64,000 bases of DNA from Echinicola sp. 20G (lineage in GTDB: Bacteria > Bacteroidota > Bacteroidia > Cytophagales > Cyclobacteriaceae), in the NCBI RefSeq assembly GCF_015533855.1, contig NZ_AP024154.1:1615001-1679000 (forward strand), written 5' to 3'. Shown here in pieces: positions 47,868 to 55,895 of the stretch (positions are counted from its first letter, which is position 1; each line of letters opens with the position of its first letter). The translations under genes were made by a program, and so were the position numbers. The notes below the pieces were generated by a model. The model had not been told where the DNA came from, ran no database searches, and worked only from the letters and a program-made list of their open reading frames with translations.

Positions 47868-50753
47868 ATGAAGACAGTACTTACAACATTTATTTTTGGC
47901 CTTCTGATGCTTGCTTGGACAGCATCAGGCTTTGCCCAGCAAACCAATGGAGGACAAGGAGGAAGACGCCCTCAGGCCGGTAATTCTTTTAAGATTACCG
48001 GAACCATTATTGATGCCGAAACGGAAGAACCACTGGTTGGAGCCAATGTTTTGGTGAAGAATCCAGCTGACTCATTGATGGCAGCCACTGTCACCAATGA
48101 TAAAGGCATTTTTGAGTTGGTCAGGCCACGTCTCCAAAGTCTCATTATTGAGGTGTCTTACATTGGGTATACCAAAATGAAGCAAAATATTGATCAACGT
48201 GGACCTATTGATTTGGGCATATTAAAATTGATGCAGGACAGCAATGAATTGGGTGAGGTTTTGGTGGAAGGACAAGTGCCTGTTGGTGAAATGAAAGGGG
48301 ATACAGCCGTGTTTAATGCGGCGGCATTTAAAACCAAAGAAAATGGCTATGCAGAGGACTTGATCAAAAAGATTCCGGGAGTGGTCATTGAAAATGGAAA
48401 AATCCAAGCGCAGGGAGAGGATGTACAAAAAGTGCTGGTGGATGGCCGGGAATTTTTTGGGAGCGACCCCAACATTGCCCTTAAAAACCTACCAGCTAAT
48501 ATGATTGATCAAGTGGAAGTCTTGGATCAAAAGTCTGATCAGTCCAGGCTGACAGGATTGGATGATGGTAATTACGCCAAGACGATCAATATCATCACCA
48601 AGGGTGACATGCGTAATGGCTATTTTGGGCGTGTATATGGAGGTTACGGTACAGATGACCGATATGCTGGAGGTGGAAATATCAACCTGTTTAAAGGCGA
48701 TAAGAGAATTTCCATTATCGGCTTATCCAATAATATCAACCAGCAGAACTTTTCATCAGAGGATTTATTGGGTGTTTCAAACAGTGTAGGTGGTGGCCGC
48801 AGAAGAGGCCCCGGAGGTGGAGGAAATGATAACTTCTTGACTGGAAATAATAATGGGATTTCCAAAACCAATTCTCTCGGTTTGAATTACAGTGACCGGT
48901 GGGGAGATAAAATCAATTTTACTGGAAGTTATTTTTTCAATAACTCCATTACCAACTTGAGACAAATCACCAATACTGAAACGGTGGTTTCAGAAGAGTT
49001 AAAACAATATTATCAAGAGAACCTGATCAGCAACACCAATAATAAAAACCATCGTGTCAATGCAAAAATTGAATACGACATAAATGACAAAAATTCACTG
49101 ATCATCACTCCTACTCTTAGTTTTCAGAACAATGACCGCATCAGTGACCAATACGGTTTGAACTTAGACGGCAGCCTTGACTCTTTGAGTGCTGCCAAGA
49201 CCATCAACGACAGGGTGAGTGAAGGCTTCAATATTGCAAATAACCTGACCTACCGCTACAAATTTGATAAGCAAGGTAGAACGCTTTCTACTAATGTTTA
49301 TACAGCATTTAGAAAAAATGATCAATTTACAGATCTCTTATCTGCCAACAGGGACTTTGTGCGGAATGCGGTGGACACAGTGCTTCAAGAGACCAATGCC
49401 TTATCGGATGGGTTTAACTACCGCGCGAATGTGACCTATACGGAGCCGGTAGGAGAAAAGTCCATTATGTCTTTGGATTACCAAATTGGAAACAATAAAA
49501 GCTCTGCAGACCAGAAGACCTATGTTTTGGCCCAAGAGCAGAACTTGATGGTTTTGGACACCGCTTTGAGTAATGAATTTGACAACAAATTCACGACACA
49601 AAAAGTGGGTTTGGGCTACCGTTTCAGTGACAATGGCTTTAACTTGAATTTAAATGTGGATTATCAAAATGCTCAACTGAACAATGAGGCCGTTTTTCCT
49701 CAAGAGGCGAACTATAACAGGAGCTTTAATAATATTCTGCCCAATGCAAGTATCAACTATAGAAATAGAGAGACAGGGCGAAATATGCGTTTTAGGTATC
49801 GTACCAGCACCAATGAGCCTAGTGTAAACCAACTCCAAAATGTAATTGATAATAGCAACCCGCTGCAAATGAGTGTGGGTAACCCTACTTTGGGACAAAG
49901 TTACAACCATAATTTCTTCTTGAATTTTGGGAAATTTGACATGGAAAAGTCCAAGACACTTTTTGTGTTTGCTAATGCCTCATTTACCCATGATTATATC
50001 GGAACGCATACTTATGTGGCCAGTCAGGATACCTTGATCAATGGCGAGGTGCTTTTGCGCCAGGGGGGGCAAATTACCCAACCTGTAAACCTTAAAGGAA
50101 ACTGGAATGCCAGGATTTTTCTGAATTACGGTACACCATTGGAAAAGCTTAAATCCAATTTCAACATGAATTCCAGTGTGAGCTACAGCAAGTCACCGGG
50201 TATGATCAATAACCAAATCAATTATAATGAAACTGTGGGATTGACGCAGCGCCTTTCTTTGACCAGTAATATCAGTAAGGACATAGATTTTACCATCGGA
50301 ACCAGTGGAACTTATAACATTGTCAACAGTAGTTTGCAGACTTCATTGGAAAACAATTATTACCAACAGAATTCCAATGTCCAGCTTTACTATTCTCCCA
50401 ATGATGGAAAACTCTTTGTGAATACTACTATGAACAATACGTTTTATGCGGGCTTGTCGGAAGGATTTGATCAATCCATTTGGTTATGGAATGTAGAAGC
50501 AGGTTATCGCTTCCTAAAGGATAACAAGGGAGAATTAAAATTGAGTATTTTTGACCTTTTGGGAGAGAACAATACGATTAGCAGAACTGTGTCAGATGTA
50601 TCAGTATCTGATGTATATTCCAACGCTTTGACCAGTTATGGTTTGGTGACCTTTACCTATATTATAGGGAAGTTCAAAAAGTCAGAGGAAGATGACAGGG
50701 GAAGTAGGTTTAGAAGGTTTGGACCACCTCCGGGCGGAGCTAGAAGTTGGTAA
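47868..50753 (+). CDS. Outer-membrane TonB-dependent-receptor-like protein (OMP_b-brl_3 family)
   Basis: 961 residues. Signal peptide ending ASGFAQ, a short Gly/Arg-rich linker, CarboxypepD-reg domain (about 38-125, ITGTIIDAETEEPLVGANV), plug domain (about 130-240, GDTAVFNAAAFKTKENGYAEDLIKKIPGV) and a beta-barrel with a Gly/Arg-rich extracellular loop at about 305-320. Belongs to the outer-membrane family 3 receptors. No SusD partner is adjacent, so the ligand is open; such stand-alone receptors often move peptides, metals or serve as structural porins. Confidence 0.85.
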   Translation: MKTVLTTFIFGLLMLAWTASGFAQQTNGGQGGRRPQAGNSFKITGTIIDAETEEPLVGANVLVKNPADSLMAATVTNDKGIFELVRPRLQSLIIEVSYIGYTKMKQNIDQRGPIDLGILKLMQDSNELGEVLVEGQVPVGEMKGDTAVFNAAAFKTKENGYAEDLIKKIPGVVIENGKIQAQGEDVQKVLVDGREFFGSDPNIALKNLPANMIDQVEVLDQKSDQSRLTGLDDGNYAKTINIITKGDMRNGYFGRVYGGYGTDDRYAGGGNINLFKGDKRISIIGLSNNINQQNFSSEDLLGVSNSVGGGRRRGPGGGGNDNFLTGNNNGISKTNSLGLNYSDRWGDKINFTGSYFFNNSITNLRQITNTETVVSEELKQYYQENLISNTNNKNHRVNAKIEYDINDKNSLIITPTLSFQNNDRISDQYGLNLDGSLDSLSAAKTINDRVSEGFNIANNLTYRYKFDKQGRTLSTNVYTAFRKNDQFTDLLSANRDFVRNAVDTVLQETNALSDGFNYRANVTYTEPVGEKSIMSLDYQIGNNKSSADQKTYVLAQEQNLMVLDTALSNEFDNKFTTQKVGLGYRFSDNGFNLNLNVDYQNAQLNNEAVFPQEANYNRSFNNILPNASINYRNRETGRNMRFRYRTSTNEPSVNQLQNVIDNSNPLQMSVGNPTLGQSYNHNFFLNFGKFDMEKSKTLFVFANASFTHDYIGTHTYVASQDTLINGEVLLRQGGQITQPVNLKGNWNARIFLNYGTPLEKLKSNFNMNSSVSYSKSPGMINNQINYNETVGLTQRLSLTSNISKDIDFTIGTSGTYNIVNSSLQTSLENNYYQQNSNVQLYYSPNDGKLFVNTTMNNTFYAGLSEGFDQSIWLWNVEAGYRFLKDNKGELKLSIFDLLGENNTISRTVSDVSVSDVYSNALTSYGLVTFTYIIGKFKKSEEDDRGSRFRRFGPPPGGARSW

Positions 50754-50783
50754 TAGAGGCAAAAATTATTTAACCTTAAAATC

Positions 50784-50822
50784 AAAACAGTCCTAGGAAT
50801 GCATTCCTGGGACTGTTTTTTT
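50784..50822. terminator. Terminator after the receptor gene
   Basis: A palindrome centred near 50803 (AAAACAGTCC...GGACTGTTTT with an inner AGGAATGCATTCCT) followed by a T run; the left A tract could also serve the convergent fasciclin gene. Confidence 0.88.
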
Positions 50823-50853
50823 GTTACTAAATTTTAAGGAGTGTAGGGCAATC

Positions 50854-51420
50854 TTACATGGAGGGAAGTAAAACTGTATCCACTACATGAATGACGCCAT
50901 TTGACTGGAAGACATTTGGAATACTAACTTTTGCCTTATTTCCATTTACGTCAGAAATGTAAAGTTCATCACCTTTCATCCAAGCGGTAAGGGTTTCGCC
51001 TTCCACAGTAGTCATCATTGCTTTGCCATTACCTTTCTTAATGGCCTTCATGATGTCTTTGGCACTCATCTTTCCAGCCACGACATGGTAAGTGAGTACC
51101 TTGGTTAGGGCGGATTTGTTTTCTGGTTTTAATAAATTTTCTACCGTACCCTCAGGAAGCGCCTCAAAAGCTTCATTTATCGGAGCAAATACCGTAAAAG
51201 GCCCCTCTCCTTGAAGCGTTTCCACCAAACCTGCAGCCTTTACAGCAGCCACTAGTGTTGTATGGTCCGCAGAGTTGACGGCATTTTCGACAATGTTCTT
51301 GTTGGGATACATTGGTGCTCCTCCCACTTCAACTGTCTTTTTCATTTGGGAAAAAGCTTGGGATGAGCCTAGCACAAAAAATGCTAGAAATGTCACTTTT
51401 AAAATATTCATTGATTTCAT
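50854..51420 (-). CDS. Secreted fasciclin (FAS1) domain protein
   Basis: 188 residues, signal peptide ending QAFSQ (start at the first ATG or at the fourth codon). One FAS1 domain with the H1 box FTVFAPINEAFEALP and the H2 box LTYHVVAGKM, ending in VFQSNGVIHVVDTVLLP. Extracytoplasmic adhesion-type domain. It is divergent from the photolyase cluster with 106 bp between. Confidence 0.9.
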   Translation of the reverse strand: MKSMNILKVTFLAFFVLGSSQAFSQMKKTVEVGGAPMYPNKNIVENAVNSADHTTLVAAVKAAGLVETLQGEGPFTVFAPINEAFEALPEGTVENLLKPENKSALTKVLTYHVVAGKMSAKDIMKAIKKGNGKAMMTTVEGETLTAWMKGDELYISDVNGNKAKVSIPNVFQSNGVIHVVDTVLLPSM

Positions 51421-51526
51421 AAACTTTAATAGTTGATTGGTATGGATATACGCTATAGAATAATGTTTCGGATTTTTGTGACAGCTGCTTCCACAAACAA
51501 TTTACCGTACCCTTGGTTTAAAGCAT

Positions 51527-52222
51527 ATGAAAAACTACCTGATAATTGGTGCTTCTTCAGGGATTGGTAGAGAGCTGGCCCTTATGCTAAAATCCCAAGG
51601 ATATGAAGTTTATGGCACCTACCACAAAAACAGACCTGATTTAGCGGAAGGGATTCATTATTTTCCTTTTGCAGCCTTGGAAAGTAGTCTGGATAATGAG
51701 GAACTTCCAGGACACCTGAATGGTCTAGCCTATTGTCCGGGGAGCATTACGCTCAAACCATTTTCAAGATTAAAACAGGAAGGCCTATTGGAAGACATGA
51801 AGCTCAATGTACTTGGAGCAGTGCACGTAATCCAAGAAATGTTGCCTAAGTTGAAGCAGACTGACCAATCGTCCATCGTATTATTTTCCACCGTAGCGGT
51901 ACAATTAGGACTCCCCTTTCACACAACTGTGTCCATGGTGAAAGGAGCTTTGGAGGGCCTGACCAGGTCATTGGCTGCGGAGCTAGCCCCTAAAGTGAGA
52001 GTGAATGCCATTGCCCCTTCTTTGACAGATACCCCTTTGGCAAAATCCCTGCTCAGCAATGAAGAAAAGAAAAATGCTAACGCCCAGCGACACCCCTTGC
52101 GGCGTGTGGGAGAGCCTCGTGATATTGCTAATATGGCGGCTTTTTTGCTTACAGAACAGTCAAGTTGGATCAGTGGACAAATTTTTCCAGTGGATGGTGG
52201 AATGTCATCCATGAAAACATAA
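51527..52222 (+). CDS. SDR-family protein lacking the catalytic tyrosine, first gene of the photolyase cluster
   Basis: 231 residues. Rossmann nucleotide motif GASSGIGRELAL (8-19) and CPGS instead of NNAG. The active-site Ser121 and Lys139 are present, but the YxxxK tyrosine position is Val135 (TTVSMVKG), so ordinary dehydrogenase chemistry is doubtful. Same-strand neighbours are TspO (13 bp), SRPBCC and three photolyases. SDRs recur in light-induced operons of other bacteria; its substrate is unknown. Confidence 0.82.
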   Translation: MKNYLIIGASSGIGRELALMLKSQGYEVYGTYHKNRPDLAEGIHYFPFAALESSLDNEELPGHLNGLAYCPGSITLKPFSRLKQEGLLEDMKLNVLGAVHVIQEMLPKLKQTDQSSIVLFSTVAVQLGLPFHTTVSMVKGALEGLTRSLAAELAPKVRVNAIAPSLTDTPLAKSLLSNEEKKNANAQRHPLRRVGEPRDIANMAAFLLTEQSSWISGQIFPVDGGMSSMKT

Positions 52223-52235
52223 ACCGAAAACTATT

Positions 52236-52736
52236 ATGGAAACCACCGTAAATTTTGATAATCAAAAGATCAATTGGATCAAACTAATAATGTGTGTGCT
52301 GGGGGTGGTCATTGTGGGTAGCATCTCTGGACTAGCCAACATCGGAAATATTGAAACGTGGTATGCAGGATTGGAGAAGCCCTCTTTCAACCCACCCAAC
52401 AGTATCTTTGCACCAGTGTGGACAAGCTTGTATGCCCTAATGGGACTCGGACTCTATTTGATCTGGAGGAAAAACCAAAGCCGACCAAGAAGTCAGGCGT
52501 TGATAGTGTTTTTTATTCAGTTGGTATTTAACTTTTGCTGGAGTTTCATCTTTTTTTACTTCCACCAACCAGGCCTGGCAGCGATCGAAATAGTCTTGCT
52601 TTTGGGTTTGATAGTTTACATGATCAATAGATTTTATCAGGTGAGTAAAGTAGCCGCCTATTTGCAGGTTCCTTACCTCCTTTGGGTGAGTTTTGCCACG
52701 GTATTGAATATCAGTATTTGGTGGTTGAACCATTGA
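52236..52736 (+). CDS. tspO: TspO/MBR family membrane protein
   Basis: 166 residues, five membrane segments. Typical TspO strings: WYAGLEKPSFNPPNSIFAPVWTSLYALMG, and FNFCWSFIFFYFHQPG in TM3-4. Binds porphyrins and in other bacteria links light or oxidative stress to tetrapyrrole and carotenoid control. Thirteen bp after the SDR gene; its place in a photolyase cluster fits a photo-oxidative role. Confidence 0.92.
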   Translation: METTVNFDNQKINWIKLIMCVLGVVIVGSISGLANIGNIETWYAGLEKPSFNPPNSIFAPVWTSLYALMGLGLYLIWRKNQSRPRSQALIVFFIQLVFNFCWSFIFFYFHQPGLAAIEIVLLLGLIVYMINRFYQVSKVAAYLQVPYLLWVSFATVLNISIWWLNH

Positions 52737-52848
52737 AACATTCAATCCAAAAACAATTCTTAATTATTCGGGTTGATTATTTATAATAAAAATTGATCAT
52801 TTAGCCTGAAGTACTTTTATGCTTGGGCTATAAACAGCAAAGGTTAAA

Positions 52849-53340
52849 ATGGCACATTACCAACTCTTTACCGAACAGAAAATCCCAGCCTCAGTCGATG
52901 AAGTTTGGGACTTTATTTCTTCGCCGGCCAATTTGAAGGAGATCACCCCAGATCATATGGGTTTTGACATTACTTCCAAAAACTTGCCCCAAAAAATGTA
53001 TCCGGGGATGATTATTTCCTATAAAGTCAGTCCATTATTGAGGATTAAAATGACTTGGGTCACTGAAATTACCCAGGTGAAGGAAAAAGAATTCTTTGTA
53101 GATGAGCAGCGGATTGGCCCTTACGCCATGTGGCATCACCAGCACCGTTTGATTCCTTTGGAAGACGGCGGTGTTTTAATGCAGGATATTGTGACTTACC
53201 AACCTCCTCTAGGACCACTGGGGGCTATCGCCAATGCCGTTTTTATTCGGGGACAGCTTCAGCGGATTTTTGACTATCGGTTCAAAGCGGTGGAGGAAAA
53301 GTTTGGTAAATATGTCCCTGACCTCATCATGGAAAAGTAA
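52849..53340 (+). CDS. SRPBCC (START-like) ligand-binding protein
   Basis: 163 residues. Helix-grip fold with VDEVWDFISSPANLKEITPDHMGF near the N-terminus (quoted in parts: VDEVWDFISSP then LKEITP), WVTEITQVK, MWHHQHRLIPLEDGG and the long C-terminal helix FDYRFKAVEEKFG. The one-base gap to the next ATG at 53342 couples it to the first photolyase-like gene. It probably binds a hydrophobic ligand; which one is unknown. Confidence 0.85.
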   Translation: MAHYQLFTEQKIPASVDEVWDFISSPANLKEITPDHMGFDITSKNLPQKMYPGMIISYKVSPLLRIKMTWVTEITQVKEKEFFVDEQRIGPYAMWHHQHRLIPLEDGGVLMQDIVTYQPPLGPLGAIANAVFIRGQLQRIFDYRFKAVEEKFGKYVPDLIMEK

Positions 53341-53341
53341 G

Positions 53342-54436
53342 ATGCAATTTCCTACAGGTTATGATCTGATATTGGAACGAGTAGAGCAGGTAAAGCCTCA
53401 GGAGTATGGGCGTACCAGAAACTTTATAGATGGAGATGTAACCTATCTTTCTCCTTATATTTCACGAGGCGTAATTTCTACCCAACAAGTCATGCTTAAG
53501 GTCCTTGATCAAGGATATGAACCCAAGAAGATTATTAAATTTTTGCAGGAATTGGCCTGGAGGGATTATTGGCAGCAGGTTTGGGTAGCAAAAGGCGAGT
53601 CCATCAACAGGGACTTCAAGCAAACTCAGGAGCCGGTCAGCAACCAAGCAATGCCCAAGGCCATTATAGAAGCCAGCACTAGAATAAGTGCCATTGATAC
53701 GGCGATTCAGGAATTTTACAATACAGGCTATCTGCACAACCATGTCCGCATGTATTTGGCCTCTTTAGCCTGTAACATGGGACAAAGCCATTGGTCAGTA
53801 CCGGCAAAATGGATGTATTATCATTTGCTGGATGCAGACTGGGCCAGCAATGCCCTGAGTTGGCAGTGGGTAGCAGGAAGTAACAGCCACAAGAAGTATT
53901 TGGCCAATCAAGCCAACATCAACAAATATTGCCATTCTGATCAGCAGGGGACTTTTTTGGACAAAAGTTATGAGGAGTTGACAAAAATGGGCATTCCAAA
54001 AGAATTGAGAGATACGGCTTTGCCGGATTTAAGCATAAGCCTTCCCAAAACTGAAAGGCCCAAAGTGGATAGCACAAAACCCACCTTGGTCTATAACTTT
54101 TATAACCTAGATCCCCAGTGGCGAAAGGATGAAGATGCAAACAGGATACTTTTATTGGAGCCCAGCCATTTTGAACAATTTCCTGTTTCCCCTAATACCT
54201 TCGATTTTGTGCTGAAACTGGCCGATAATATCCCCGGTATTCAAGTGTTCGTTGACGAATATTCCTCGCTAGAGGAGAAATTCGGGCTTCAAGAGTTCTA
54301 TTTCAAGGAACATCCATTGAACAGTCATTATAATGGCACCAAAGAGGATAGGGATTGGATGTTTCCGGTTACTGGATACTATCCCTCTTTTTTTGCTTTT
54401 TGGAAGAAGTGCCAAAAACATTGGCCACTTGATTAA
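53342..54436 (+). CDS. Photolyase-like protein with FAD domain first and an alpha/beta domain at the C-terminus
   Basis: 364 residues from ATG 53342. It starts directly with the helical FAD-binding half of photolyases (about 1-205): LAWRDYWQQVW, TGYLHNHVRMYLAS, WMYYHLLDADWASNALSWQWVAGSNSHKKY (read in parts). The usual N-terminal antenna/Rossmann domain is missing there; instead residues about 245-364 look like such a domain (PTLVYNFYNLDP, RILLLEPSHFEQFP, IQVFVDEYSSLEE). This points to a circular permutation. Catalytic ability is open. One base after SRPBCC, and 4 bp before the next photolyase. Confidence 0.8.
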   Translation: MQFPTGYDLILERVEQVKPQEYGRTRNFIDGDVTYLSPYISRGVISTQQVMLKVLDQGYEPKKIIKFLQELAWRDYWQQVWVAKGESINRDFKQTQEPVSNQAMPKAIIEASTRISAIDTAIQEFYNTGYLHNHVRMYLASLACNMGQSHWSVPAKWMYYHLLDADWASNALSWQWVAGSNSHKKYLANQANINKYCHSDQQGTFLDKSYEELTKMGIPKELRDTALPDLSISLPKTERPKVDSTKPTLVYNFYNLDPQWRKDEDANRILLLEPSHFEQFPVSPNTFDFVLKLADNIPGIQVFVDEYSSLEEKFGLQEFYFKEHPLNSHYNGTKEDRDWMFPVTGYYPSFFAFWKKCQKHWPLD

Positions 54437-54440
54437 GCCT

Positions 54441-55895
54441 TTGGTCAATATCGTCTGGCTGAAGCGGGATTTACGGACGCAGGATCATTGGCCCTTGCAA
54501 CAAGCAGAGTCAACTGGTACTCCATATCTTCTGCTGTATTGTTTTGAGCCAAGTCTCATCGCTTATCCAGATGCAGCCGACCGACATTTTCAATTTGTTT
54601 TTCATTCCTTAGAAGCGATGAACAAGGTATTGGCTCCTTACCAAAAGCAAGTGGATGTGTTTTATGGTGAGGCAACACAGGCATTTGAATCCTTGTTGGA
54701 GCAATTTACCCTACAGTGTGTCTGGAGCTATCAGGAAAGTGGCCCACAAATCACTTGGGACAGGGACAAGTCCGTCGCAAAACTATTGGAGGAAAATGGA
54801 GTAGTATGGAAGGAATACCAAAGAGATGGTGTGATTCGTGGGATTAAAAACCGAAAAGGCTGGGATAGGCATTGGTACCAAATGGCCAATTCAACCTGCA
54901 TATATAATTCTTTTTCGATGAACACAGCCGCTACTTTTCAACATGCCTACCATTTGCCAAAAGAACTGATGGACAAATGGAAGCAATACCCCAAGTCTTT
55001 GCAGCCAGCAGGGGAGCAGGGCGCGTGGCGTTATTTGGATTCCTTTGTGAAGAAAAGAGGGAAAAATTACCGAAAGCACATTTCCAAGCCTTTGGAAAGC
55101 CGATTGTCCTGTGGCCGCATTTCTCCTTATCTCGCATGGGGCAATTTGTCGATCCGGCAGGCCTACCAATATGTCAAAAATCACCCCAATTATCCTGTCC
55201 ATAAAGCCGCTTTTAATGCTTTTCTGACCCGCTTGAAATGGCATTGTCATTTTATCCAAAAGTTTGAAATGGAATGCAGCTATGAGCATACCTGCATCAA
55301 CCGTGGCTATGAATCGTTACGTCATCCTCTAAAGCCTGAATGGATCAGGTCTTGGGAGGAGGGCCGGACTGGATACCCTCTGGTAGATGCCTGCATGCGT
55401 TGCCTAAAGGCTACAGGTTGGATCAATTTCAGAATGCGTGCCATGTTGGTGTCTTTCTTTTGTCACCACCTTTTTCAAGATTGGCGAGAAGGGCATTATC
55501 ACTTGGCCCGGCTGTTTTTGGATTATGAACCAGGGATTCACTATACTCAATTTCAAATGCAGGCCGGCACCACGGGTGTAAACACCCTGCGAATCTATAA
55601 CCCTGTCAAACAATCCCAAGATCATGATCCGGACGGTCAGTTTATCAAACAATGGGTTCCAGAGCTAGAAAAGGTGCCAGCTGCTTATCTCCATGAACCT
55701 TGGAAAATGCCGCTACTAGAGCAGGAAATGATTGGCTTCAGGCTAGGAGAGAGTTATCCGCATCCCTTGGTGGATATTCAGCAAAGTGCCAAAAAAGCCA
55801 GAGAACTTATCTGGGGCCATAGAAAGGACAAGCAGGTTCAAGCAGAAAGAGAAAGAATCATCAGCACCCATACCAGAAATACAACCAATACATGA
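54441..55895 (+). CDS. Cryptochrome/photolyase family protein (canonical domain order)
   Basis: 484 residues from TTG 54441, four bases after the previous stop; no ATG fits. N-terminal alpha/beta antenna domain begins VNIVWLKRDLRTQDHWPL. The helical FAD domain has RISPYLAWGNLS, TGYPLVDACMRCLKATGW, MRAMLVSFFCHHLF and QAGTTGVNTLRIYNPVKQS. The DNA-repair photolyase or cryptochrome branch cannot be told apart by eye. Its end overlaps the next gene by 4 bp (ATGA). Confidence 0.9.
   Translation: MVNIVWLKRDLRTQDHWPLQQAESTGTPYLLLYCFEPSLIAYPDAADRHFQFVFHSLEAMNKVLAPYQKQVDVFYGEATQAFESLLEQFTLQCVWSYQESGPQITWDRDKSVAKLLEENGVVWKEYQRDGVIRGIKNRKGWDRHWYQMANSTCIYNSFSMNTAATFQHAYHLPKELMDKWKQYPKSLQPAGEQGAWRYLDSFVKKRGKNYRKHISKPLESRLSCGRISPYLAWGNLSIRQAYQYVKNHPNYPVHKAAFNAFLTRLKWHCHFIQKFEMECSYEHTCINRGYESLRHPLKPEWIRSWEEGRTGYPLVDACMRCLKATGWINFRMRAMLVSFFCHHLFQDWREGHYHLARLFLDYEPGIHYTQFQMQAGTTGVNTLRIYNPVKQSQDHDPDGQFIKQWVPELEKVPAAYLHEPWKMPLLEQEMIGFRLGESYPHPLVDIQQSAKKARELIWGHRKDKQVQAERERIISTHTRNTTNT

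Noticed and set aside
53234..53341. Upstream extension of the permuted photolyase-like gene
   Set aside because: Lies inside the SRPBCC gene in another frame; ATG 53342 directly after that stop is the natural start. It does not supply the missing antenna domain.
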